Shown piece by piece: positions 1 through 11,349 of a DNA stretch of 64,000 bases. Below the pieces are notes generated by a model. That model did not search any database. It had not been told where the DNA came from and saw nothing but the letters and a program-made list of their open reading frames with translations. The DNA comes from Naegleria lovaniensis. Lineage: Eukaryota; Heterolobosea; Eutetramitea; Acrasida; Naegleriidae. The position numbers and the translations under genes were made by a program. Positions within the stretch are counted from its first letter, which is position 1, and every line of letters starts with the position of its first letter. The stretch is from assembly GCF_003324165.1 (NCBI RefSeq), contig NW_025407824.1, forward strand, positions 868,001 through 932,000, read 5' to 3'.

Positions 1-1640
1 GAATCACTGGAGGTATCATCGTCGTCAGTATCGTCACCGCTATCACTCTCAGATTCGTCATCCATATCATCTTCAGTCATGTTGAGACGAATCTCTTTCT
101 TCATTCGATCGTTTGGATTCAACACCAATGTTGGTTTTAGAGCCAATCCCAACTTGACAGCAAAACCATCCAGATTCAATGATTTAATATCCAAATCATA
201 GCCATAGTGCTTGTAAAGATGTTTGATATATGTTTGGAAATATTTCATGGCTGCTTGCTTCAAATTAGGATCGTGTGAAACAAGAGCTGCCAGTTGTTGT
301 CGAATTGTGACGATTTTGTCTGGATTAATTTTCATCTCTTTCAATGAGCTCGTTTCCAAGCTATCCTTATCAAAAAGGAAGGAAAGAAGCTCCTTTTCCT
401 GTGGCATAATGAACACAATGGATTTACCATCAGAATCATTTCTGGCGGTTCTTCCCATTCTGTGAATATAAAATGCTTTAGACACTGGAGCATCCAATTG
501 AAGCACAAAATCTACTCGAGGAAAGTCCAAACCACGTGCTGCAATATCTGTTGCAAATAAAACAGCAGCTTTAGAAGATGTGAACCCTTCGTGCATTTCT
601 CTTCTTACTGCTTGTGACATTCTTCCTGCCAGCTTGAATATTTTAACAGGGATTGGAAGTTGCTTGAACGCTGTATACAAAAATGCAACTTGCTTTACGG
701 TTGAGGCGAATACAATAGTCTTTTTCGTTTGATGACTCTTCAAAAAGGAAAATAAAATGTCAATTTTGTCTTGCAACTCACATTCAATATAGTGTTGAGT
801 GAGTTGTTTGGGTACAGGCTCTGCCTCATGCACAGAAATATATTCTGTATTGGTCTTGCTGAGAGAAAGTCTTGCCAAGTCCTTAATGTCTTTGGTTTGA
901 GTAGCGCTAAATAATAGAGTTTGTCTACTCTTTGGCAATCCTGCCAAAATTGCATTAATTTCCTTCTTAAATCCAAATTCTAATAATCGATCAGCCTCGT
1001 CCAAAACAAGAATTTGTAAATTTGTACAAGTAAATCCGTGAGTTTCGTCCATGTGTTGAAGCAACCGGCCAGGAGTAGCAACAAGAATATTCATGTTGCA
1101 AATTTGTTCCTTCTCTTCTTTCAAATTCTTTGTACCTCCAACTAGTAATCCAGCACTAAAGTGATGATACCGTCCACAAAGTTTCAAAACTTCAAATATT
1201 TGATGTGCCAATTCTCTATTAGGAGCCAATATCAATGCTCCGAGGCCATCAAGTTTTCCCCATCTTTTTCTATATAATAATTCCAAAACAGGTATTATAA
1301 AAGCAAGGGTTTTACCAGATCCAGTCTTGGCAGCACCCAAAATATCTCTCCCACCTAGAGAGTACAACAATGAAGCCTTCTGAATATCTTTCAAATTCAC
1401 AAATCCAGCCTTCTTCAAAGCATCTTTCGTATATTGCGAAATTGGTAATTCTGAAAATTTCGTAAACGTTCCCGGAATAACCATCGGATCCGATGACCAA
1501 GTACCACTCCCGCCCGACTTGGCCAATGGATTTATTCCTTTTGGTGGAGTATGTTCAATCACTGCTTGCCGTAACACTTCCACTTCTTGAGCTTCCTTGC
1601 GTAATTTCTCTTGTGGAGTGAGTCGAGTTGTTCTGGGCAT
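1..1640 (-). CDS. DEAD-box RNA helicase, DDX10/Dbp4-type (partial, runs off left edge)
   Basis: The frame is open from the ATG at 1640 to the window edge, giving about 546 residues without the C terminus. Visible helicase motifs are the Q-motif region with F-x-x-LP-I-S (residues about 60-90), motif I AAKTGSGKT (103-111), Ib TPGR (189-192), DEAD (214-217), SAT (245-247), and late motifs ARGLDFP and HRMGRTAR. The segments LGAAKTGSGKTLAFIIPVLE and LLQHMDET are characteristic of DDX10/Dbp4, a nucleolar helicase of small-subunit pre-rRNA processing (family knowledge). Motif Ia reads PNRELA instead of the usual PTRELA. The visible end is acidic and D/S-rich, as is common in this family. No intron is seen. 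The 433-bp gap upstream is shared with the divergent RCC1 gene. Confidence 0.9.
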   Translation of the reverse strand, partial: MPRTTRLTPQEKLRKEAQEVEVLRQAVIEHTPPKGINPLAKSGGSGTWSSDPMVIPGTFTKFSELPISQYTKDALKKAGFVNLKDIQKASLLYSLGGRDILGAAKTGSGKTLAFIIPVLELLYRKRWGKLDGLGALILAPNRELAHQIFEVLKLCGRYHHFSAGLLVGGTKNLKEEKEQICNMNILVATPGRLLQHMDETHGFTCTNLQILVLDEADRLLEFGFKKEINAILAGLPKSRQTLLFSATQTKDIKDLARLSLSKTNTEYISVHEAEPVPKQLTQHYIECELQDKIDILFSFLKSHQTKKTIVFASTVKQVAFLYTAFKQLPIPVKIFKLAGRMSQAVRREMHEGFTSSKAAVLFATDIAARGLDFPRVDFVLQLDAPVSKAFYIHRMGRTARNDSDGKSIVFIMPQEKELLSFLFDKDSLETSSLKEMKINPDKIVTIRQQLAALVSHDPNLKQAAMKYFQTYIKHLYKHYGYDLDIKSLNLDGFAVKLGLALKPTLVLNPNDRMKKEIRLNMTEDDMDDESESDSGDDTDDDDTSSD

Positions 1641-2073
1641 TTTTTTTTTTGAAGTTCAAAAAATTAGAAAGGTGTTGTTTGTGCACCACGAGAGAGAGAA
1701 AATCGAATAAAACACTTTGGACACTCATCAGTGTTGAAAGTTTGGCTTGATCATTGCACAAAGGCTACATTTCTTAGATGTCCTGAATAACTTTTGCTTC
1801 ATCATTTGGGTGATTTGTGAGTAAACGGTGTGAATATTGTAAGAAAAGATTCACTAACTCTCCCACTTTCGACCTTTCCAAATGGGAAAGCATGAAAAAC
1901 ATCAAGTTACCAGAGAGGTTTGTGGTTTTAAAAAAATGTAAAATTATTTTCACAACAACCAAAACTTCATTAATCCTTTCATCACTATGAAACATCATTA
2001 TCGTGTAGTGTGACCACTAACAACAACAAACCCCTGTCATGGACATTGAACTTGTCAAGATACATTTAAAAAA
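1641..2073. other. Divergent intergenic region
   Basis: These 433 bp lie between two divergent start codons (helicase at 1640, RCC1 gene at 2074). A T-run lies just upstream of the helicase ATG and an A-run just before the RCC1 ATG. The short reading frames on the minus strand show no recognisable protein features. I infer that it contains both promoters but see no defined motif. Confidence 0.5.
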
Positions 2074-4137
2074 ATGGGTCAAAATCAAAAACACACAGTA
2101 ACCTCTCTCTCTTCTAAGCGTACTGCTTCGACTAACAATAACTCTTCAACACCTTTCAAACCTTCAAATTTGCATTCCATCATGAACCTTGATCTTTCTC
2201 AACGTTTCACTTCACTTGATTCCGATTCGATCTTTTATCTCGTTTCTTATAATCCTGCATTATTTTCAGATGGAATCAATCCTGGAATTGGAATTTCAAG
2301 AATTGTCGATGCTGATGGAAAAGTGTTACAAGAGGATGATGTATCAAAAAAATCATCATCACGACAGAATGAAAGAAGTTTTGATAAGAATGCTGTGAAA
2401 TTGGTATTACATTCGAAAACGATTGTCAAAGTGTGCAGTGGAAGATTACATACTCATTTGTTGACTCATGATGGAAAGATTTTAAGTTTTGGTAGGTCAT
2501 TGTAATGTTGTACATTATTTTGTGACAATGATGATGGCTCTTGATGGTTTCATTTCACACCACTAAATCATGTGATGGATTCATGTATCGACAACGACAA
2601 CAACGAACAATGTTCCTACTCATCACACACACATGCATTTGTATATATCTGCAACAAATGAAAAGGTTCTAACAATCATGGACAATTAGGATGTGGTAAA
2701 TTTGGAAGTATTCCAACAAGTTATGGAGTGGTACCAGCAGTGGGTGACATTGAAAATACGTTTGTTGTGGATGCAGCTGGAGGTTGGTATGAATGTTCAA
2801 CACAATATGTTACAATTATTTTTTTTTAAATTTATTCATGAATTTTGAATTTCCATTTTTATTTTTGGAAAATGATGGTTTACTGGTTAAGGAGGATATC
2901 ATTCCATTTTTCTCACACTAGATCATCGAGTATTTACAGTTGGTAACAATGGTGGTTGTCAATTGGGTAAGTTTTCATTGTGTTGTAATTCATTCATTGA
3001 AACCTCTTTGTGTGTTGTTGTTGTTGTTGATGTGATTTTATATCATGAACTGATCATTCATTCATTTGTGGTTAGGAACTAATGAGTTTTCTCAACGAGC
3101 CATTCCCTATGAAGTTGTCAAATCAAAATTCGATCATAGAACTGTGATTGCATGTTCGGCTGGTGATTCTCACAGTTGTTTCTTGACCTTGTGTGGACAT
3201 GTGTATTTTGCTGGCAGTAATAGTAATGGATGTTGTGTGGGATTAAAATCTTTAGATCGACCTCTCTTATTAGTGAATGATTTACTGAGAAATGAAATGC
3301 CCACTCTCATCACTTGTGGTTATGATAATACAGTGATTGTGTGTCAGAGTGGAAAAGTATTTGGAGTTGGTACGTTTGTGAATTTATTGTGCGAATGGTG
3401 TGATTCAAATGTTTAAACAATTACAATGTGTGTCTATTATTATTTATATATATTGGGATCTCTTGCATTGAAAATGACTCTATTTTAATCTTTTCATGCA
3501 TGGTGTGAACCTATCAATAATTTCTTATTTTTTTTTTAATATGGAAATCACTCATAAATGTTCAATGATGATTATACTACGAATAGGTTGCAATTCATGT
3601 GGTCAACTTGCGGTCAAGGAACAAGAACATGAAAATTTCTCTGATTTAAGACCTGTCTTCTTTGGAAAGGATGATGTCACATGGGCAAGTGCAGGTTATT
3701 TCTGTAGTGCCATCCAAACGACAAGTGGGGATTACTATTATGCTCCTGCTTCACACAAGGATATGGCATGTTTAGGAAGCATCTTTCCCAAACAACATTC
3801 CATCATGTCGATGCATGCTGGAGATTATGTTCTCTGGGTCACCAATGAAATGCAGGAAAATCATGAACGATGTGGTAAAATCTATGGCATTACGAGTGGA
3901 GCTCCAACAGATATTACTGGAGAGTTTTGCCTTACTGACACATCCACAAGTGTTGGAATTAGTGCTCAACGTGACTTGTTTATCATTTACTTTACAGGTG
4001 TGCCAACTCATGTCATGATTGCTCGTCATTTTGGTCATCTCTCTCAAATTGTCTGTCATGTGATTGGAAAAGGACGTTATTATAGTGAGGATAACAATAA
4101 TCTGTTCTCAGATATAACCATTGTGCATGCCAAATAA
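2074..4137 (+). CDS. RCC1-repeat protein, five exons
   Basis: Exons fitted by GT-AG and frame are 2074-2491, 2666-2782, 2895-2966, 3076-3369 and 3587-4137, giving 483 residues. Several introns fall at the glycine-turn codon of an RCC1 blade, which is typical of such genes. Repeats read as SNNHGQLG, VDAAGGYHSIFLTLDHRVFT, NNGGCQLGTN, ACSAGDSHSCF and GCNSCGQLAV, consistent with a seven-bladed propeller, though blades at the C terminus are degenerate. The N terminus (about 100 residues) is S/T/N-rich and unassigned. RCC1-like proteins can be Ran exchange factors, ubiquitin-ligase subunits or scaffolds; nothing here decides between these. The second intron acceptor could lie 3 nt earlier, adding one glycine. 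Confidence 0.85.
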
Positions 4138-4272
4138 ATTTTGAATACCATCAAATTTTTCGTAATGAGTTTTAACACTATTTAATTTTCACAAATGTGC
4201 AAACATGTTAGAAATTTAGTTTTCATTCAACTTAGAGTTCTAGATCAGTATTAGTGGAAATTCATTTTAATC

Positions 4273-4494
4273 TCAAGCAATAAATTTGACTTGGTTGTAT
4301 TGGTAAACAACACTCCCAATGTTTGCGTTAATGGCTTCTCTTGCGATTTTACCTAGATCAGAAAAATCCTTTGAGCTAACTTTTTCCCAACAGATCGTGC
4401 TTGGGATATGAATCTTTAGAGTCTTTTTCATATGGTGTGAGTGTATCTGCAAGAATTGAATCTGTATCTTCTCTCCCTGACCATTTCTTGGCAT
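4273..4494 (-). CDS. Possible small hypothetical protein (73 aa)
   Basis: A short frame with an ATG at 4494 lies 24 bp downstream of the stop of the U-box gene on the same strand and converges with the RCC1 gene. Its composition is protein-like: a mixed, mostly soluble sequence ending KIAREAINANIGSVVYQYNQ and a short tail. I recognise no family. It could equally be the 3' untranslated region of the U-box gene. Otherwise the stretch 4138-4518 holds nothing I can identify. Confidence 0.3.
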   Translation of the reverse strand: MPRNGQGEKIQIQFLQIHSHHMKKTLKIHIPSTICWEKVSSKDFSDLGKIAREAINANIGSVVYQYNQVKFIA

Positions 4495-4518
4495 AATTTC
4501 GTGTTTTTAGTGTAAAAA

Positions 4519-5865
4519 TTATTTCTTTGTCAAATCTGCAGAATGTTGTTGTGTTGGAGGTGGTGATGTCTTGAATTTAAGATTGGACTTTAAAATTTGA
4601 ATTCTGTCCACCAATTGGTCGCATAATATTGTTTGATAATTCTCTTTGAGTTTGGAGTTTTTAAATTTTGCCAAAGTCTCAAACGAGAGGATTTTTCGTT
4701 CTAACAGAAAGGATGCGATTTGTTCAAAAAAATTCTCCCCATATGGTAAAGTTCTATCGTATAATTGATCTAAAGACTCTTGACAAGTGTTGAATATTGA
4801 CATGTACACCTTCTGAATCAAGGTTCCATTCTTAGACCGATCAATAATTTTCTTGTAATACTTGATCGACTTGTTTCTATCCTCTTCTGACAAAGATGGC
4901 TTTTTTGAAATTATGCTGCAAATGTCAATGAGCATTCCAATAAATGCTTCTGTATCTTCATCCTTTAACAGATAACTTTTTTCATCCTTCTCAATAATAT
5001 CAATGATAAGAGATTTCAGTTCTAGCGCTCTTTCAATGTTTGGAGTTAAATCTAATGCAAAGGTCACTAATTTCATGCGGTCTGCAGGAGGTAGCTTTTT
5101 TCCTTGTTCTGACAACACGAGATGAATAATCTTATCAATACGTTCCTCTATTAATTTTTCACATCGTTGTTTAATGTATCCAACCTCAATCAAATTGCTT
5201 GGATATTTAAAGGGTTGAAAAGTTACATCTCCTTTTTGCTTGATTGGACAAACAAGTCCATTCGTTTGATTGAATCTCGAGTCTAGAAATTGTTTATCGT
5301 ATATAACTCCATTTTCTGCTAAAACAGGATGTTTCAACACTCGTTTCGAGAGAGAACAAACACAAAATTCTTTTTCGAATAATTCAAGAGAGAGTAATTG
5401 CTCAACCTCTCGATTCAAGTCTCCCTCATCCAATACTTCATGTTTTGAAGCATTTTCACCAGAAGAATGTGCTGATGCTTTTCTTTTCTTAATGATGGTA
5501 TTATATTCGGAGAGAGAAATGAGTCCTTGTGATTTAGCTTCGGAGATGAGAGCATCTTGATCAAGATCTTCAATCTTTTTTCTCTTTTGTGAAGCATTGG
5601 GAGATAAATTAGTTTTTTCATTCGAATCTTTGCTTTCAAGTTGGTAACAAGGTTAAATATTCATTCGTTATTGTTGTTAGAAGGAATAAATCATCATCAT
5701 CACGTGTATTTTCATGAATTTCATTGATTATTCAATTTCTAATGTTCAAAATGTCCAATCCTACCTGTTGGTTGTTGTTACCAAAGATTCAAGAGTAGCC
5801 ACAACACTGCTCGGAACTGATGCTTGTGGATTCTTTTTAGATTGCAGCGGGTCTTGTTGTAACAT
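4519..5865 (-). CDS. U-box domain protein, two exons
   Basis: The gene starts at the ATG at 5865 (exon 1 5765-5865), has an intron at 5633-5764 and continues in exon 2 5632-4519, giving 404 residues. A single-exon reading would have to begin at a non-ATG codon, so the spliced model is preferred. Residues about 122-172 form a U-box: CVCSLSKRVLKHPVLAENGV, then YDK, then VCPI, the zinc-free RING-like fold that recruits E2 enzymes. Residues 1-115 are charged, with a KKRKAS basic patch that could be a nuclear signal. The C-terminal 230 residues are predicted mostly helical, without clear ARM or WD repeats. I infer a ubiquitin E3 ligase or E4-type factor; the substrate is unknown. Confidence 0.75.
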
Positions 5866-7065
5866 TTTTTTCCAAGTTCAAATTTCAAATTTGCTTCGTA
5901 CAACAACTGGTGAAGATTCTTCCAGATCTGTCTAATTGAGAGAGTATTCGACTATTTTTTAATCATAGAATTACTAGTTCAATGAACCCAAAAATTATCC
6001 TGCCACATTTCATCAACAATTGCTAGCTTAATAATCTGTCTTGAAATGTATCCTTCTCAATAGTAGTATTGTTTAGGTTCGCTCTGCATCTCTCTCGTCA
6101 CATATTCATTGTTTTACAAGTTTTTCCATTAATAAGCCCCACATTGATTAAGCCCCTCTTCCTTCGCATATGAATTTAAATCATCGACGACACATTCACA
6201 TGTCATTAAATTATTTTCATCTCTTCTTCCATCAACTTTTGTATGCATATTCATAAAGAGAGAACAGAAAAAAAACCCAGAGAGGTGTCATTCCCTCACC
6301 TCTTGTCTCGTTTAAATTAACGTCCTAAACTGATCACCTTTAAAATTCATTCCAACAACATCTTGCTGTCAACAACCCACTGTTCTTCATCATACTCGCA
6401 CATTGAAAGCAAGCTTCGAGCCTTCCAGTCATGTGTGTTAGTGAGAGTTGAAGACCCCTTTTCTTCTTATTGACTTGTCGAAGAATGGTCTGTCACCCTT
6501 CAACAAATCTTTCCACTTGTCACACCCTTTGCGAGAAGAAACCACAAACTTGTCAAATTTTTCAACTCCAAAAAAAAAGCCGCTCACTACTTCTGTGTGA
6601 AGACGTATTGTGTGAGCAGCATAACAACAACAACTCGTCATCAACGCTCTGTTGAGAATTGAACTGGGTCATGCTATGAATGGATTCGACATTTCATGAA
6701 ATCACAACAACAGTCTGAGTGGCCCAAAAGTAGACACTGCTTGGTGCACGAATGAATCATTGTCGTTACAAGCTCGTGTAGTATTGATATATATCATTCC
6801 CTGTCATCTTTGAAAAAGGTAGAGTACTCTCAGAACGACGTATGCCTGTCTGCCTCTGTCTGATTCACCACATGAAGACTGAATGATACGACGATCGCCC
6901 TGTATTTGGATCTATCATTCTCTCAAATCACACATTCTCATTGCTTCTTCGTGAGCGTTTACAAAAGAAAAATGCTGTAAGGCTTGTTCGAGCACTCTCC
7001 TGAACGCAAACAACGCATATACACATTCATCACGCTCGCTACGACAACTATCATCATTTGCAATA
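5866..7065. other. 1.2-kb intergenic region
   Basis: This lies between the U-box gene (minus strand) and the next plus-strand gene. It holds short pyrimidine-rich and CA/ACAA-rich stretches but no frame with protein-like composition, no tRNA fold and no obvious repeat. It is long for this compact region, so it probably carries two divergent promoters and leader sequence; no specific site can be named. Confidence 0.4.
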
Positions 7066-8418
7066 ATGACGATCACTCCTCCTAATAACAACAACATCAT
7101 TCACTCTCTCTTGAATCATGGAACGAGTTGGTTGAAAGCATTCATGTTTGTGAGTGTCTTACTCTATGCCATCGGAAGAGGAATTCCATATGTACGGGAT
7201 GTGATGAGGTGGTACATGAGAAGGTCAAGTGGTCATCATCATCACCACAACAACAAGCAGTCTGCCTCAGCACCACGTGGTAGCATCAACCATTCATCCC
7301 GTAAGAACACACACAATAATAATATTGGAAAACATGATCAATACGAACAGAAAGAGGAGGCTACAAGTTTCCAATCCGATGTGCCTTCCATAAGTACTCC
7401 AGAAGAGTATTTCCAATTGGAAATACCTGTTCCGTACATGAACCTTAAGAGCATCTTTTCAGATGACAATCTATCATCCCAAGCACCCATCATGAATCAA
7501 TTCACGTCCGATTTTCTCAATGGTATTGCAAAACGAATGGATTTTCTTCACAAGAATTACGTAAGATATTTGAACAAGTTGGCAACAAGTGGAATGAGCA
7601 ATACATCATCATCCAATCAAGAAGATTTATCATCTTCATCCACAACATCATCAATCACAGATCCGAGCAATATCACTGAGCTTACATCCTTGCAAAAGAG
7701 AATGTATCCTATTGTATTTCGGAACAAGTTCAATCTTGCAAAGGATTTACTGCTACGAGATCTTTATGACTCCATAGAGAAGTGTCAACTCAAAACAGAG
7801 ATGTATCGTCAGCAAGTGAAGGCCATTTCGAGGTTTATCCCTCCATCATTTTTTCTTAATGACCCATCATTTGCACCCTATTATTGGGTCTTGACAGATA
7901 TTGACTACAAGCTGATGCCACCATTTCTTCGTCATTATGTTCTCTACTCGTCATCTATGGGGGCATCAATGTATGGTGGCCCATTTCACTCTGGCTCTCC
8001 ATTGTTCATGGGATACGATGATGATTACCAAATGATGACACTCAATTCACAACAACAGTCAATGAGACTTACTGATACAACAGGAAGAACGAACTCTATT
8101 CCTCCATACATTCGGAATAGAATTAGATACGAGTGGGAATTATTTACTCGGCAAAACAAGAGTATTGTGCATCGATATGACTTTTTATACAACGCATTCC
8201 TGAGCAGAAATGGTTTTCATGTGACAAAAAAGGATGATGAAATAAGATATCGAAAGGAATTTACTGAACAATGCTACAAATTACTCAAAAGTAGACGCAA
8301 AGTTGCATTGAGAAAGATCAAAACCATCCGTTTGAAGCAAATAAGACCAAGTGAGCGTGAAAAGAGTCAACTTCGAACTCAGTACTCCAAGTTAAAACAA
8401 CTTGAATTGCTGCCATGA
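7066..8418 (+). CDS. Single-pass membrane protein of unknown function (450 aa)
   Basis: An intronless frame begins at the first ATG. Residues about 20-45 form one hydrophobic segment (AFMFVSVLLYAIGRGIPYV) followed by a basic stretch with HHHHH and N/S-rich sequence, then low-complexity to about residue 105. Residues about 215-450 look folded: an amphipathic region, SRFIPPSFFLNDPSFAPYYW, and a strongly basic helical tail (KLLKSRRKVALRKIKTIR). Topology by the positive-inside rule suggests a short N terminus outside or in a lumen and a large cytoplasmic part. I recognise no family. The basic C terminus could contact nucleic acid or acidic lipids, which is inference. Confidence 0.75.
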   Translation: MTITPPNNNNIIHSLLNHGTSWLKAFMFVSVLLYAIGRGIPYVRDVMRWYMRRSSGHHHHHNNKQSASAPRGSINHSSRKNTHNNNIGKHDQYEQKEEATSFQSDVPSISTPEEYFQLEIPVPYMNLKSIFSDDNLSSQAPIMNQFTSDFLNGIAKRMDFLHKNYVRYLNKLATSGMSNTSSSNQEDLSSSSTTSSITDPSNITELTSLQKRMYPIVFRNKFNLAKDLLLRDLYDSIEKCQLKTEMYRQQVKAISRFIPPSFFLNDPSFAPYYWVLTDIDYKLMPPFLRHYVLYSSSMGASMYGGPFHSGSPLFMGYDDDYQMMTLNSQQQSMRLTDTTGRTNSIPPYIRNRIRYEWELFTRQNKSIVHRYDFLYNAFLSRNGFHVTKKDDEIRYRKEFTEQCYKLLKSRRKVALRKIKTIRLKQIRPSEREKSQLRTQYSKLKQLELLP

Positions 8419-9449
8419 AAACCGTAGTGGTGGAGAAAAGACCGCATTAGGCGTTTATTGAAGTCAATCATTCTTACTACTGTGAGTTCACTTTGCATCC
8501 TCAACGCGACTTGCATCCATGAATCTTCAAAGATGCTCAGTTGAACACAAAACACGAGATAGACAAACCCCTCACACAAACCAACCACACACTCCCAAAC
8601 TCAACTTTCCTCATGGGAAATATTTGCAAAATGTAGTGGTGCTGTAGGGAATGTAATCACACAATGATTACAGTGAATGTGGTTTGGAAACATATCAGTG
8701 CAGCACAGAGCTCTACAGAAATTCCTTACTCCCCAATCCCTCACAGATCTTCAAAGGCAAACCAAAGCCACAATCCGTCACGTTTCATTGCTTTTGCTGG
8801 ACCTTTTTAGCACAACAAAGTACTTTTCGAACTTTTAGTTTTTTGTAAAGCAGCGACAAAACGAGAAAGGACCACGCTTTGATGGATAGGTTGTGCAGTA
8901 GCCAATCAAATTTTTCTCCAACAACGCACATCACTTTTCAAACGTGCTTGCATCGTCCATAAAAGCAAACACTACCCACGAATCTGTTTCGAAGGCAACT
9001 GGGTTTCGAGAAGAGAGAGCACGCAGCCACATTCAGTGCACATCACGACCGTTGCTTTTGGTTCAGTGCACTGAACAGCAGCAGTGATGAAGCTTGTGTG
9101 TTGGTGCGTACCTCTCAAAGGCGTGTGCCAAGTACCAAAAAGAAAAAAACACAACAAGCGGTGACGACCATTTACTGCGCGACGAGTATCAAGTGTGTGT
9201 GAAAACGACGAATAATTTTCAATCATATTCTCTGTCTCTTGATTGAGTGTGTGAGTGACCACCAACATCCCTATTTGCTCTTTCAGAGAACATCATTGCC
9301 CATTCATTGGACACAACTGTTGTGTGAGCAAAGGTACTTGCTGCTGATCTCTCTCCAGTTTTACAATCATCATCATTAGGAAAAACAGATTAACCCTGTC
9401 CTTCCATCAACAACAAACTATTACTTCTATCCGTGTAACATATTGAACA
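8419..9449. other. 1-kb upstream region of the homeobox gene
   Basis: No protein-like frame is seen. A TATA-like run (CCATAAAAGC) lies near 8958. A short inverted motif around CAGTGCACTGAA lies near 9064. The last 150 bases are CAACAA-rich, the usual look of leaders in this window. I infer promoter and 5' leader of the TALE homeobox gene. Confidence 0.4.
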
Positions 9450-11130
9450 ATGCTATCAACATCACCAACAACAACAACAACAACATTGGAACAACCATCC
9501 AACATCTTTTCTGAACACAGAGATCTCTGTGGTGATGACGAGAACTTGATGGGAGACTTTGATTCTTCTCCATTATTGTCATCCTCTCATCATCATCAAC
9601 TTGAAAGTGACTCTGAAAGTGTTCATGATGAAAAGTCTTCCTCAAAGAATGGAAAGAAGAGAAAGGGCTACTCGAAAGAGATTACCAAAGTGCTCAATGA
9701 TTGGTTCTTTGCCAATCTTCAAAACCCATATCCAAGGTTTGTATTTATCTTTCCAATGTTTTATCATTTGAAGAAACATTGTTTTTATACAAACATCATT
9801 GTGTCATTCTCGATATGTATTTACATTTGATCTCATTCTGAATGACATTGATGATCTCACCTCATTCTTCGAACGACAACAAATGTACAGTGAAGAGGAA
9901 AAGAAAGAAATGGTCAATCAAACGACATTGTCTCTTCTCCAAATCAACAATTGGTTCTCCAACAAGAGAGTTCGTTACAAGAGAAAGATGCAAAAAGAAG
10001 GTCAAGAAGTCATTGATGGAGGTGTTGTGATTGACATTAATCAAGCATTTCGTTCCATCAAGAAACAAAATAAGGGAGAAAAGAAGGAATCCGTTTCAGA
10101 CTGTGAAAATACTTGTTCCACAGCTCCTCCAAAACGAAAGAGATCGACTGCCTCTAAGGACTCTTCATGTCAAGCCAAGAAGAAGAGACCAACTCCATTG
10201 AGCAATGTGTTCAATCATGGAAAGATGGTGTCTGTGACATCCGAGACATTGACTCCAACACCTTCTTCTGAGCCAAAGAATGTTCTCAGTTCACTTCTTG
10301 AATCACCATCCAACAAGAATTTGAATGGTTCTTCAGTTCGTGTATTATTACGTTCACCCATTTTGACAAGTCAGACAACGACCCAGACGACCCAGAACCA
10401 TCTGTGTTCGTCATTATCCCCTCAACCCAATTCGTCATACACTTCTCCAACCATGTCCGTGCAACATTCTCCAAAGATGATGACTCCTGACGAGAGATCT
10501 CCATGCTCTTCCAACACTCTGGACTCAGAGTCCACAAGTCAACAACCAAAGAAAATTGACTTTTTCCAATCGTTGCAACAAGCAGGTGTCATTTTCCCAC
10601 AAACACCTGTCATTCCTGTCATTCCATCTTCCTATCCTCAATATGCCTTTGTACATCATCACCATGCTGCTGCTGCATATTATCCTGTGAATGGTGGTGA
10701 CGTTCATGCTACCTCAACACCATCACCTACATCATCTCCCTATCAATATTCGTATCCAATTTATACGACAACTCCTGCTGCTATTCCAACCACTTTCTAT
10801 CATCATGCTTCACACACTCCAAGTACCTCCACGTTCATGATACCAAAGGAAGAAGAAGGTCTCGAAATTGGATGTGATGCCTCAGATGTGGAACGAAATG
10901 ATGCCACTTCATGCTTTGAATTGGAAGATAATTGTCTTGAAGATTCTACAGTATTGACGAGTAATTGCAATCATGAAAATTATTCATGTCAAGACAATAC
11001 TTTTAACACGACTGACTTGTTTGAATCGACAGCAGAGAATGAAGAATGTCTTTTCCTTGATGGTGGACGTGATATGTCATCCGCTTCATGGATGAACTCA
11101 GCCGAGGATTGCAGCCTTCTCTACTTTTAA
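9450..11130 (+). CDS. TALE-class homeobox transcription factor
   Basis: Exon 1 is 9450-9736 and exon 2 is 9891-11130, giving 508 residues. The intron splits the homeodomain in the three-residue loop: exon 1 ends in PYP and exon 2 begins with SEEEKKE. The homeodomain (about residues 70-130) contains NPYP, the TALE hallmark, and recognition helix NNWFSNKRVRYKRK, close to PBC/PBX-type WFGNKRIRYKK. The rest is low-complexity S/T/P-rich with an HHHHAAAAYY stretch and an acidic C terminus that could activate transcription. It is a nuclear DNA-binding protein by family. Targets are unknown, and TALE partners often include other homeodomain proteins. An unspliced reading would break the homeodomain, so the intron is well supported. 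Confidence 0.9.
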
Positions 11131-11349
11131 AACCAAGCTTGTTGTTTAACATTCAGAGAGACAACATGAATAATTTATTAAGGTTTCACTCAGCCCTCGA
11201 GAGAACTCTCGAGTTTTTGACAGATCAATCGACCACAATCTTGACGAAATGTGGAAGTTTTGAATTTGTTTGATGAATAAAAGTTAAAAACATTTTTGAA
11301 ATTGGTGTTGTGGGTTGATTTTGACATTCCTTACCAAAACCCATGCCAA

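Noticed and set aside
6438-6655. Overlapping short frames on both strands in the 1.2-kb spacer
   Set aside because: Both are low complexity, rich in Cys and Ser from CAACAA and TGT repeats, with no conserved pattern.
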